DNA from: Bacteroidales bacterium GP2
GTDB lineage: Bacteria > Bacteroidota > Bacteroidia > Bacteroidales > Muribaculaceae
Direction: 5' to 3'
NCBI GenBank assembly: GCA_001701115.1
Contig: DAAJ01000132.1
Span: 5,285 to 39,469, forward strand
DNA length: 34,185 bases
Shown here: one piece after another, positions 16,852-24,188 of the stretch
Layout: each line of letters starts with the position of its first letter
How positions within the stretch are numbered: the stretch's first letter is position 1
Translations under genes and position numbers: made by a program
Notes under the pieces: model-generated
Database searches by the model: none
The model's input: only the letters and a program-made list of their open reading frames with translations
Told to the model about the DNA's origin: nothing

Positions 16852-16882
16852 CAAAAGTAGCAATTATCACGTTAGAAAACAA
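16852..16882 (-). promoter_or_regulatory. Promoter of the HATPase/DUF4325 module
   Basis: On the minus strand TTG (plus 16882-16880), a 20-nt spacer, and TACTTTTG (plus 16859-16852) match the Bacteroidota promoter. Transcription would begin near 16845, shortly before the GTG at 16831. It sets the start of the HATPase gene. Confidence 0.6.
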
Positions 16883-16967
16883 CCGATAAAAGAATTTTAA
16901 TTCTATATTAGAAGGATATGAAGGGAAAAATGCAGATTATGCGTGTTAATCGAACCCTTTTGCTGTT

Positions 16968-17003
16968 TTTGCAGTTACCTCATTGATTTTTTTCTTACTT
17001 TTG
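16968..17003 (+). promoter_or_regulatory. Promoter of the VanZ-GNAT / znu genes
   Basis: TACTTTTG at 16996-17003 is a perfect -7 box. The nearest TTTG (16968-16971) is 24 nt upstream, somewhat too far for an ideal -33. The ATG at 17010 begins only 6 nt after the box, so the mRNA is probably leaderless or nearly so. Confidence 0.55.
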
Positions 17004-17009
17004 TGCGAA

Positions 17010-17948
17010 ATGAAACTTATCAATACCATACTGCGCAATTCGCCGCCATATATCTACACGTTGGTGATACTACTCGCCATCTGTTGGTTAACGCTCGTGC
17101 CCAAACCGTTGCCGGACACTGACATCCAGCTCTTTCCGGGCGCGGACAAGGTTGCACATTTCATAATGTTCGGCGCATTTACCGGTGCTTTTTTCATAGA
17201 CATGATGAGAGCGGGCAAAAAAAGGTCGGCGGTGATGTGCGCGTGTATTGCCGGAATAATCTCTATAATCCTCGGAGCGGGAGTTGAGCTCTTCCAATAT
17301 CTCATGGATGCCGGCAGAAGCGCGGAAACCGCTGATTTCGTTGCAGATGCAGCCGGAGCGACATTTGCGGCAGTCGTTTTTTATTTCATTGACAGGAAAT
17401 ACTTCAACATAGTAAGCCCCAAATGCATCCAATGCACTGATTCTAATGGCAATGACCTCAAGGAACTGAAAAAAATCTACCTGAAGTCATTTCCACCGGA
17501 GGAAAGAAGGGACTGGGATGACATCATGGCACGCACGCATAGCCTCGGGTCACCTATGTCCATGACAATGGTCATGATGGGGGACTCCCCTGCCGGATTC
17601 ATCACTTCCTGGAATTTAGGCGACTTTGTCTACATAGAGCATTTTGTAATTGACCCAATGTTTAGAAACAGGGGCATCGGCATAAAAGCCCTCCGGGAAT
17701 TTTGCGCGTCGGCAAATGTGCCTGTTGTCCTGGAAGTTGAACGTGCTTCTGCCGGCGAAACAGCACGCAGGAGGATAAAGTTTTACGAAAGGCTTGATTT
17801 TCATCCCTACCGTGATTTCAATTATATCCAGCCTCCTTACGCACCCGGTCTGCCGGAAGTGCCGCTTATGCTAATGAGCACCTCCAAGAGCCTCAACCCG
17901 GAGGAAATATCATCAAAACTCCATAAAATTGTATATGAACAAGACTAA
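17010..17948 (+). CDS. VanZ-like membrane domain fused to GNAT acetyltransferase
   Basis: The 312-residue protein joins two domains. Residues 12-128 are a VanZ-like four-helix membrane domain with the family patterns ADKVAHFIMFGAF (45-57) and GVELFQYLMDAGRSAETADF (91-110), followed by VADAAGA. Residues 138-292 look like a GNAT fold with the acetyl-CoA-binding motif RNRGIGIKAL (219-228), preceded by the strand YIEHFVIDP and followed by KFYERLDFHP, a typical GNAT end. No frameshift separates the parts. The ATG at 17010 is preferred over an outer start at 16983, which overlaps the promoter. It overlaps znuA by 14 nt. VanZ proteins can reduce teicoplanin binding; the target of the acetyltransferase is unknown, perhaps a membrane-proximal envelope precursor. 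Confidence 0.85.
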   Translation: MKLINTILRNSPPYIYTLVILLAICWLTLVPKPLPDTDIQLFPGADKVAHFIMFGAFTGAFFIDMMRAGKKRSAVMCACIAGIISIILGAGVELFQYLMDAGRSAETADFVADAAGATFAAVVFYFIDRKYFNIVSPKCIQCTDSNGNDLKELKKIYLKSFPPEERRDWDDIMARTHSLGSPMSMTMVMMGDSPAGFITSWNLGDFVYIEHFVIDPMFRNRGIGIKALREFCASANVPVVLEVERASAGETARRRIKFYERLDFHPYRDFNYIQPPYAPGLPEVPLMLMSTSKSLNPEEISSKLHKIVYEQD

Positions 17949-18819
17949 AATATTAGCTGTGGCTGCATTCGTAGCGCTTACTGCCGCATGCACCAGCAAA
18001 AAAACTGAAACAGAAGACACTGCAAAAATAGTCAGCGTGAGCATCGAGCCACAACGGTGGATTATGGAGCAAATCGGGGGCGACCGTCTAAAAGTGGTGA
18101 GTTTCCTGCCGGGGGATGCTAATCCAGAAAATTTCGATCCTCCGATGTCTGCGCTTAAAAACGCTGCCGAATCTGTGATTTATATGCGCATGGGGCATCT
18201 GCCATGGGAAAACAACCTTATTAAGCGCGTTGTAGCCTCAAATCCTGATATTAAGGTTGTTGATACATCCGCTGGCATAGAGCTTATCCACGGCACGCAT
18301 GACCACGGGCATGCACATCCCCACATGGACGGAGTTGACCCGCACACATGGTCTTCGGTAAAAAATGCGAAAATCATAGCCGCAAACATGTATGAGGCAA
18401 TAAAGGAGGCTGATGCCGCAAATGCGGAGTATTATACAAAAAGGTATGAGAAACTCTCACAACGCCTTGACTCGCTTGACAATGCTTTCACAGAACGGCT
18501 TGCTCCCATAAAAGGGGAATCAGTGCTTGTGTGGCATCCCTCACTGAGTTATTTTGCAAGGGATTACGGTATCAACCAGATTTCAATAGGAATGGAAAAC
18601 AAGGAGACCACTCCACGCGGCATGCAACGACAGATGGATATCGCCGGAACACACAATCCTATAGCATTTTTTGTACAGCCGCAGATGGACGGTGCAAAAA
18701 GCGAAGCAGTTGTAAAAAAATCAGGAGCAAGGAAATTCGTGATTCACCCCCTGTCATACAACTGGCTTGCAGAAATGGAATCAATAACCGATGTCCTCAC
18801 TGATTCTATAAGCAAATGA
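17935..18819 (+). CDS. znuA: Metal ABC transporter substrate-binding lipoprotein
   Basis: The 294-residue protein is a cluster A-I (ZnuA/TroA) metal-binding lipoprotein. An N-terminal signal ends at the lipobox-like ALTAAC, making Cys19 the likely acylated residue. Expected metal ligands are visible: H88 in MGHLPW, H137 in DPHTW, H201 in VWHPSLSYFA, and an acidic residue near 280. A His-rich loop (HDHGHAHPH, 122-130) precedes the second ligand, which favours zinc over manganese. The ATG at 17935 was chosen over a TTG at 17929 because the signal peptide begins there. The gene overlaps the VanZ-GNAT gene by 14 nt and znuC by 4 nt. Confidence 0.9.
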   Translation: MNKTKILAVAAFVALTAACTSKKTETEDTAKIVSVSIEPQRWIMEQIGGDRLKVVSFLPGDANPENFDPPMSALKNAAESVIYMRMGHLPWENNLIKRVVASNPDIKVVDTSAGIELIHGTHDHGHAHPHMDGVDPHTWSSVKNAKIIAANMYEAIKEADAANAEYYTKRYEKLSQRLDSLDNAFTERLAPIKGESVLVWHPSLSYFARDYGINQISIGMENKETTPRGMQRQMDIAGTHNPIAFFVQPQMDGAKSEAVVKKSGARKFVIHPLSYNWLAEMESITDVLTDSISK

Positions 18820-19493
18820 ACAGGATAATCACACTCAGCGGAGTAAACATGGTGCGCGAAGGCAAAACAATCCTTAGCGACATTGACCTTACTGTAAACA
18901 AAGGTGATTTCCTTGCCATTACAGGACCAAACGGAGGAGGAAAAACAACACTTCTACGCATCATACTTAAATTGCTTAAACCTACGAACGGAAAAATTGA
19001 GTATTTCGCTGCTGGAAAAGAGATTAACAGGCTTTCAATAGGCTATTTGCCTCAAAAAAACAGCATTGATCCCCGCTTCCCCATTACAGTCCGGCAGGTA
19101 ATTTCGTCTGGATTGACCGGGAGGAAAATAATCAGCAAGATTGAACTTGATGAGCTCACGGACAAGACACTACGCCTGGTTGAACTTGAGCATAAGGCTG
19201 ACTCACCTATCGGTGCGCTCAGCGGCGGGCAATTGCAGCGTGTGCTTCTCGGCAGAGCGGTTATTGCACCACATGATGTGCTTGTGCTTGATGAGCCACT
19301 GAGCTATATTGACAGGAAGTTTGAGGACCGCATATATGATATTGTTGCCGCCCTTAGCAGCGATACTACCGTCCTGCTTGTCAGCCATGAAATGACCCGC
19401 TTTGCTGAAATGGCAAACAGGCACCTGATTGTTGACCATGAAATAACGGAGTGCCATTCTGCAAGCCATTTGATTCACTGCGATTGCTGCTGA
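18816..19493 (+). CDS. znuC: Metal ABC transporter ATPase
   Basis: The 225-residue ATPase has Walker A GPNGGGKTT (about 38-46), the Q-loop region GYLPQKNSIDPRFP, signature LSGGQLQRVLLGRA, Walker B VLVLDEP and the H-loop LLVSHEM. The PQ...D.FP segment is typical of the zinc/manganese import ATPases. The last residues include a His/Cys cluster (SASHLIHCDCC) that could bind metal. It overlaps znuA by 4 nt (ATGA). No permease gene follows: 28 nt after the stop there is a terminator hairpin, then the convergent menE. The membrane partner must be encoded elsewhere or has been lost. Confidence 0.9.
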   Translation: MNRIITLSGVNMVREGKTILSDIDLTVNKGDFLAITGPNGGGKTTLLRIILKLLKPTNGKIEYFAAGKEINRLSIGYLPQKNSIDPRFPITVRQVISSGLTGRKIISKIELDELTDKTLRLVELEHKADSPIGALSGGQLQRVLLGRAVIAPHDVLVLDEPLSYIDRKFEDRIYDIVAALSSDTTVLLVSHEMTRFAEMANRHLIVDHEITECHSASHLIHCDCC

Positions 19494-19521
19494 ATTTACT
19501 CCTGATTTCCAACAAAATATA

Positions 19522-19550
19522 AAATTCCTCACAAAAAATGTGAGGAATTT
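19522..19550. terminator. Hairpin terminator between znuC and menE
   Basis: A perfect 12-bp stem (AAATTCCTCACA at 19522-19533 with TGTGAGGAATTT at 19539-19550) encloses a 5-nt A loop. The T residues at the stem base on both strands suggest it can act in both directions, ending znuC from the left and menE from the right. Confidence 0.8.
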
Positions 19551-19551
19551 G

Positions 19552-19582
19552 TTGTTCGTATTGGCTATTTTACATACCTTTG
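19552..19582 (+). promoter_or_regulatory. Plus-strand promoter pointing into the 3' end of menE
   Basis: TTG at 19552-19554, a 20-nt spacer and TACCTTTG at 19575-19582 form a consensus-quality Bacteroidota promoter, immediately after the terminator. There is no recognisable plus-strand gene downstream: an ATG at 19613 opens a 421-codon frame, but its sequence is just the complement of menE and menC. The promoter would therefore make RNA antisense to the men operon. Confidence 0.5.
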
Positions 19583-19624
19583 CAGCGAATAACCATTTAA
19601 ACCTTTATAACAATGAACAAATCT

Positions 19625-20596
19625 TTATCTTTCCCGGATAATTTTTCCGGACGACGTTCTCTTGAAACTTTCAATTTCAACCACCTCCTTGGGCATAAGC
19701 TTTCGCGGAAGAAGCTCACCCACCCTCGCAAAAAAAGCCTCCTGGTTAAATCCCTTTCCCTCAACACAAAGAACAATTTCACTACCCCATCTGTCAGAAT
19801 TTCTGGAAGTGACAAAAAACGCTCTGTTTCCAAGGAGCGGCGCAAGCGTCTGCTCAAGTTCCTCCGGATGCACCTTGATTCCACCCGAATTAATCACATT
19901 GTCTGCTCGTCCAAGCCATCTGAAACAGGTAGGAGAAAGAAGCGTAACGCAGTCGTTTGTAGTAATTTTGCCAAACGAAAAACCTGGCGCGTTTATAACC
20001 AGGCAGCCCCTGCTGTCAGTGCCAAAACTTATGCCGGGGAGCGCAGTGAAGAAATCCTCCTCACCAATCCTTCTCAGGGCAACATGGGAGCAGGTCTCGG
20101 TCATGCCGTAAGTGGCGTAAGCATTGATTCCGGATGCCGCAAGAGCGGCTTCCTGCATGGCACTCATGGGAGCCCCGCCGACAATCACCGCGCCAACTCT
20201 TCCGGCAGCATCCGGAGCTGCAAGCAGTCCATCAATCTGCCCCGGCACTATCGGAATCAAATCGAAACGCATATCTTCGGGAAAACCGTCAAGGGGCTTG
20301 AGTCCCGGATTTGCAATATGGAGCTTGCAACCTGCAACAAGGCTGCGAACAATCATCATCTTTCCGGCTATATAGCCTGCGCTGAGGGGCAATGCGACCA
20401 CGCTCGATTTGCCGATGCCGAAAAATGCATTGGTGGAATTAGCCGAAGCAACCATATCCCTTTTAAGAAGACGGATCTCTTTTGGGGCACCGGTAGAGCC
20501 GGAAGTATGTGCCTTGATGTACTCACCCCCGCCAAACCACTCCCTGATGAAAGCTTGGGCTTCAGGAGTCATTCCGGTTATGCCGGGATAATCCAT
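19625..20596 (-). CDS. menE: o-Succinylbenzoate--CoA ligase (short form)
   Basis: MenE activates o-succinylbenzoate with ATP and CoA. The 323-residue protein has the acyl-adenylate core: HTSGSTGAPKEI near residue 30, YGMTETCSHVALR, WLGRADNVINSGGIKVHPEELE and the catalytic-lysine segment RTSSGKIIRE at the C-terminus. It is clearly shorter than E. coli MenE (about 450) because most of the N-terminal subdomain before the P-loop is missing; short MenE forms occur in Bacteroidetes, so this need not be a truncation. I chose the ATG at 20596; the frame can extend to a TTG at 20617. It overlaps menC by 19 nt and is the last gene of the men operon. Confidence 0.87.
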   Translation of the reverse strand: MDYPGITGMTPEAQAFIREWFGGGEYIKAHTSGSTGAPKEIRLLKRDMVASANSTNAFFGIGKSSVVALPLSAGYIAGKMMIVRSLVAGCKLHIANPGLKPLDGFPEDMRFDLIPIVPGQIDGLLAAPDAAGRVGAVIVGGAPMSAMQEAALAASGINAYATYGMTETCSHVALRRIGEEDFFTALPGISFGTDSRGCLVINAPGFSFGKITTNDCVTLLSPTCFRWLGRADNVINSGGIKVHPEELEQTLAPLLGNRAFFVTSRNSDRWGSEIVLCVEGKGFNQEAFFARVGELLPRKLMPKEVVEIESFKRTSSGKIIRER

Positions 20597-21636
20597 TGCA
20601 AATCGGGTATTGTCCAACCTTTTGACGGATTAAAAACCAGATCCTGTCCACGTAGCACAAGTGGCGAAGATATGTTGTTGGTGTACAGGCATCCAGTGCC
20701 GAGCCCCTGTGGGATATCAACACCCATCGCAGACACCCATTGCGCTATGGCATTAAGTCCGACGTTGGATTCAAGGGAAGAGGTTACCCACCATCCTATT
20801 CCTTTGCTCTCTGCATCGGTAATCCATTCAGTGGCACCACTGAAGCCTCCGCAAAGAGCCGGTTTGAGAATAACATAAGCGGGCTTTATGAAGAATAGCA
20901 TCTTGTGCTTCTCTTCAGATGAACGGCACCCGATAAGCTCCTCGTCGAGCGCAATCGGTATTGGGGAATTCTCACAGAGATAAGACATCGCATCCCATTG
21001 ACCGGCAGCTATAGGCTGCTCAATCGAGTGTATGTCAAGCTGCGCAAGTCGGTTTAGACGCTCCATAGCATTATCTGCAGTAAATGCGCCGTTTGCGTCG
21101 AGTCGTATTTCCAGGCTTTCAGGACCATGCTGCATGCGTATTTCGTCCAGAAGCCTCAGCTCTCTTTCAAAGTTTTCACTGCCGACTTTGAATTTGATGC
21201 AATGGAATCCGTCCTCAATCTTTCGTTCAGCGCGCTCTTTCATCTCATCGAGGGTACCCATCCACACAAGCCCGTTTATCGTCACCGCCTCAAGTCCTGC
21301 CGTGAAATCGCTTGGAAAAGGATTATGCACGCATCCGTTCTGGAAATCAAGCAGTGCTGTCTCAAGCCCGAACTTTATGGATGAATAATTGCTTATATCG
21401 CAATTCTCGCCACGGTTCAGCCTGGCGCACAAGTCAGAGAGCACCTCTTCATAGCAGGGATTGTCCTCCTTGCTGAGACCTCGGAACAGTGCGCACTCCC
21501 CTATGCCGAATTGCTCCGGAGCATCTTCGTCCCACACTTTGATGAAGTAGGTATCCTTGTAAGGGAGAGCGCCACGCGAGGTCAAGGCTTTGAAGTTGAA
21601 ATCAAGCCTGTAAGGGGCATAAGCTGTCTTTAACAT
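20578..21636 (-). CDS. menC: o-Succinylbenzoate synthase
   Basis: MenC dehydrates SHCHC to o-succinylbenzoate and belongs to the enolase superfamily. The 352-residue product has the expected order: CIKFKVGS with the catalytic K-x-K pair, RLDANGAFT (Asp metal ligand), SIEQPI (Glu ligand) and IALDEELIG (Asp ligand), followed by a lysine in FFIKPAYVILKP. Its ATG overlaps the menB stop by one base (TGATG), and its end overlaps the menE start. Confidence 0.93.
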   Translation of the reverse strand: MLKTAYAPYRLDFNFKALTSRGALPYKDTYFIKVWDEDAPEQFGIGECALFRGLSKEDNPCYEEVLSDLCARLNRGENCDISNYSSIKFGLETALLDFQNGCVHNPFPSDFTAGLEAVTINGLVWMGTLDEMKERAERKIEDGFHCIKFKVGSENFERELRLLDEIRMQHGPESLEIRLDANGAFTADNAMERLNRLAQLDIHSIEQPIAAGQWDAMSYLCENSPIPIALDEELIGCRSSEEKHKMLFFIKPAYVILKPALCGGFSGATEWITDAESKGIGWWVTSSLESNVGLNAIAQWVSAMGVDIPQGLGTGCLYTNNISSPLVLRGQDLVFNPSKGWTIPDLQWIIPA

Positions 21637-22460
21637 CAGCCCGGGAATTTGGGGAATTTGCCGAAATCTGGGTCGCGTTTTTCAAGGAATGCGTTTTTGC
21701 CCTCCTGAGCCTCCTCCATGAGATAGTACATCAGGGTCGCGTCCCCGGCAAATTCCATAAGCCCGCGCTGACCGTCAAGCTCGGCATTGAGGGCACGCTT
21801 TATCATGCGGATTGCCATAGGGCTGCGGCTTAGGATAGTGCGGCACCAGTCAACAGTTTCCTCCTCAAGTTTGTCAAAAGGCACAACCTTGTTCACCATG
21901 CCCATTTCAAGAGCCTCCTCAGCTGTGTATTGGCGGCATAGGAACCATATTTCACGCGCTTTCTTCTGACCTACGCAGCGGGCAAGGTATGATGAGCCGA
22001 ATCCGGCATCAAAACTGCCAACCTTAGGACCCGTCTGACCGAACCGGGCATTATAGGAAGCAATTGTCAGGTCGCACACCACTTGCAGCACATTGCCGCC
22101 ACCGATAGCATAGCCGTTTACCATAGCAATGACCGGTTTGGGAATTGAGCGTATTGCCTTGTGGAGGTCAAGCACATTCAGGCGTGGAACGCCATTGTCA
22201 TCAATGTAACCGCCTATTCCTTTCACATTCTGGTCGCCACCCGAGCAAAAAGCCTTGTCACCTGCACCAGTGAGGATAATAACGCCAATCGAGGAGTTGT
22301 CCCGGCAATAAGCCATAGCATCGAGCATCTCGAAATTGGTTTGCGGGCGGAAAGCGTTATACACTTTCGGGCGGTTGATAGTTATTTTGGCAATGCCTCC
22401 GCACTGCTCGAAAAGTATGTCGGTATATTCTTTTATCGGAGTCCAGACAATATCATTCAT
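21636..22460 (-). CDS. menB: 1,4-Dihydroxy-2-naphthoyl-CoA synthase
   Basis: MenB is a crotonase-fold enzyme that cyclises o-succinylbenzoyl-CoA. The 274-residue protein shows INRPKVYNAFRP, the oxyanion region FCSGGDQNVKG, GYAIGGGNVLQVVCDLTIAS, GPKVGSFDAGFGSSYLAR and the C-terminal PDFGKFPKFPG seen in MenB proteins. I set the start at the ATG at 22460 (MNDIVWTPIKEY); the frame extends further but overlaps menD coding sequence. The start overlaps the menD stop by 8 nt. Confidence 0.95.
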   Translation of the reverse strand: MNDIVWTPIKEYTDILFEQCGGIAKITINRPKVYNAFRPQTNFEMLDAMAYCRDNSSIGVIILTGAGDKAFCSGGDQNVKGIGGYIDDNGVPRLNVLDLHKAIRSIPKPVIAMVNGYAIGGGNVLQVVCDLTIASYNARFGQTGPKVGSFDAGFGSSYLARCVGQKKAREIWFLCRQYTAEEALEMGMVNKVVPFDKLEEETVDWCRTILSRSPMAIRMIKRALNAELDGQRGLMEFAGDATLMYYLMEEAQEGKNAFLEKRDPDFGKFPKFPG

Positions 22461-24168
22461 TTGAGTTGTTTTTGAAAATTTTTGAGCGTTTGAAATAATT
22501 TCTGAGCACTTCGGCATCAGTATCCGCAGGAGTATCTACCGCAAGAATTGCAGGCTGCTGTGGTTCATTTATGAATTTAGGGAAAACCTCGCGTAAATCC
22601 TTTTCGCTTCCTGCTTGGAAATATGCGAAGCCAAATCCCTTTGCTATCTCCTCCAGAGGAAGCCTCACCGACTCTGTTGCCGCAAAGTTCTTTTCCACCT
22701 CCGGTAGTGAGCAGGTCGAGTTGATGAAGCGGAATATTCCACCGCCGCCATTACGCATCACTATCATTTTGAACCGTGATGGCACACCGTTTGCAGCAAG
22801 TGCTCCTAAATCGTACTGCGCGCTCATGTCACCAGTAATGAGGATAGTCATGCCGTTATAAGCGAGTGCCGCGCCGATAGCGGTGGAAGTGCAGCCGTCA
22901 ATGCCGCTCACTCCGCGGTTACAGTCGCACCTGTGGTAACCAGTGTCACCCATAAGCTGCGCATAGCGTATAGACGTGCCGTTTGAGAGTTGCAGGTTTG
23001 TGCCGCGGGGTATTTTCGGCATGAACACCGAAAAAGCCTTGAGATCGCTCCACGGGGCTTTGGCAATATAAGCTTGGTGGGTTGACACAGCCTTGTCACG
23101 TGCTATCCTCCACTGGTCGCCGTAACGGCATGGAGCGGTATGTGGCTGCATTGCTGACGCAAGCTGCGGGAAAAACACCTCCGGCTCCATCTCTATCCGT
23201 GTGGTCAGGCTCTGGAAACAATCAACGGTAGTATGCGAAAGTCCTACATGCCAATGCTCTGTCGGCTTCACCTTGCGAAGATAAGTTTTGACGAAGCGGG
23301 ACACAAGCGCACCGCCGAGAGATATAACCACATCCGGCGCAAGAGCCTCACGCTCTTCACTGCTGATACCGCTCAAGGTCGTGTCGATTCGGCTTATGAA
23401 CTCGTTTCCGTGAAGATTCGATATGGTTTCGGTAAACACCACAAAGTTCGGCATAGCGGCAAGACGCCGTAAAGCCCTGTTAAGCTGAGGTGACGGAGCA
23501 AGAAATCCCGCTATCACCATCACCTTGCGGGGCGATGCTATGCGGCAGCCGAGTTGGCGGGCAAAGGATGTTTCAAGCGTGCGCGACGGCTCGATCATCT
23601 CCACTGTCCGGAATTGTTCATCGCTCGTTTCACCGGTTTCCGTCAGAGGTTCGCAAAGCTGTATGTTGATATGCACCGGAGCTTTGCGCCCGCTAAGCGC
23701 TGTTGTCATGGCATCATTTATCTGCCTGTTGGCATACCATCTCATATCAGGCACATCAGAGTCCGGAAGATTATATGATGCCTTCACGAAATTTGACAAC
23801 GCTTCAAACTGGCGTATCGTCTGGCTGTCATCCTGGTCTATCCATTCCATCGGACGGTCTGCCGAGATGACTATCAATGGAATTTTGCGGTAAAATGCCT
23901 CAGCCACTGCCGGAGCGTAATTCAGCAATGCCGTTCCCGAAGTACAGACTATAGCTACTGGTTCACCCGAAATCGCTGCATAGCCAAGAGCCATGAATGC
24001 CGCGCTCCGCTCATCTACCACTACTTTGGTCGTAATATCGGGATGGCGCTCAAGCGCAACAATCAGTGGGGCGTTTCTGGTGCCGGGGGATAGAATGGCA
24101 AACCTCACCCCCCTGGCAGAAAGCTGGGAGGCGAGGTCGCGGCAAATTTCTTTCAAGGTATTGACCAT
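22453..24168 (-). CDS. menD: SEPHCHC synthase (2-succinyl-5-enolpyruvyl-cyclohexene-carboxylate synthase)
   Basis: MenD is a thiamine-diphosphate enzyme that joins isochorismate and 2-oxoglutarate. The 571-residue protein has the N-terminal SPGTRNAPLIVAL and VDERSAAFMALGYA (the latter with the catalytic glutamate in the first ThDP domain), CTSGTALLNYAPAV, and a C-terminal ThDP/Mg site GDMSAQYDLGALA. Length is normal for the family. It begins 20 nt after the fumarase stop, which suggests co-transcription from the fumarase promoter. menF, usually its neighbour in Bacteroidetes, is absent here. Confidence 0.95.
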   Translation of the reverse strand: MVNTLKEICRDLASQLSARGVRFAILSPGTRNAPLIVALERHPDITTKVVVDERSAAFMALGYAAISGEPVAIVCTSGTALLNYAPAVAEAFYRKIPLIVISADRPMEWIDQDDSQTIRQFEALSNFVKASYNLPDSDVPDMRWYANRQINDAMTTALSGRKAPVHINIQLCEPLTETGETSDEQFRTVEMIEPSRTLETSFARQLGCRIASPRKVMVIAGFLAPSPQLNRALRRLAAMPNFVVFTETISNLHGNEFISRIDTTLSGISSEEREALAPDVVISLGGALVSRFVKTYLRKVKPTEHWHVGLSHTTVDCFQSLTTRIEMEPEVFFPQLASAMQPHTAPCRYGDQWRIARDKAVSTHQAYIAKAPWSDLKAFSVFMPKIPRGTNLQLSNGTSIRYAQLMGDTGYHRCDCNRGVSGIDGCTSTAIGAALAYNGMTILITGDMSAQYDLGALAANGVPSRFKMIVMRNGGGGIFRFINSTCSLPEVEKNFAATESVRLPLEEIAKGFGFAYFQAGSEKDLREVFPKFINEPQQPAILAVDTPADTDAEVLRNYFKRSKIFKNNSNE

Positions 24169-24188
24169 GTTGGCTTACCTTGACTTGG

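Noticed and set aside
11689..17948. A vancomycin-resistance (van) cluster, suggested by Ddl, MurF-like and VanZ genes
   Set aside because: There is no VanH, VanX, VanR or VanS; the Ddl has the tyrosine-type YEDKY loop; and the VanZ domain belongs to a separate operon on the other strand.
19613..20878. 421-codon plus-strand frame opposite menE and menC, starting behind a good promoter
   Set aside because: Its translation is low in recognisable motifs and mirrors the opposite strand; menE and menC have full sets of catalytic motifs. Kept only as an antisense-RNA finding.
22461..22517. N-terminal extension of menB
   Set aside because: It overlaps the 3' end of menD in another frame, and the conserved MenB start (MNDIVWTPIKEY) is at 22460.
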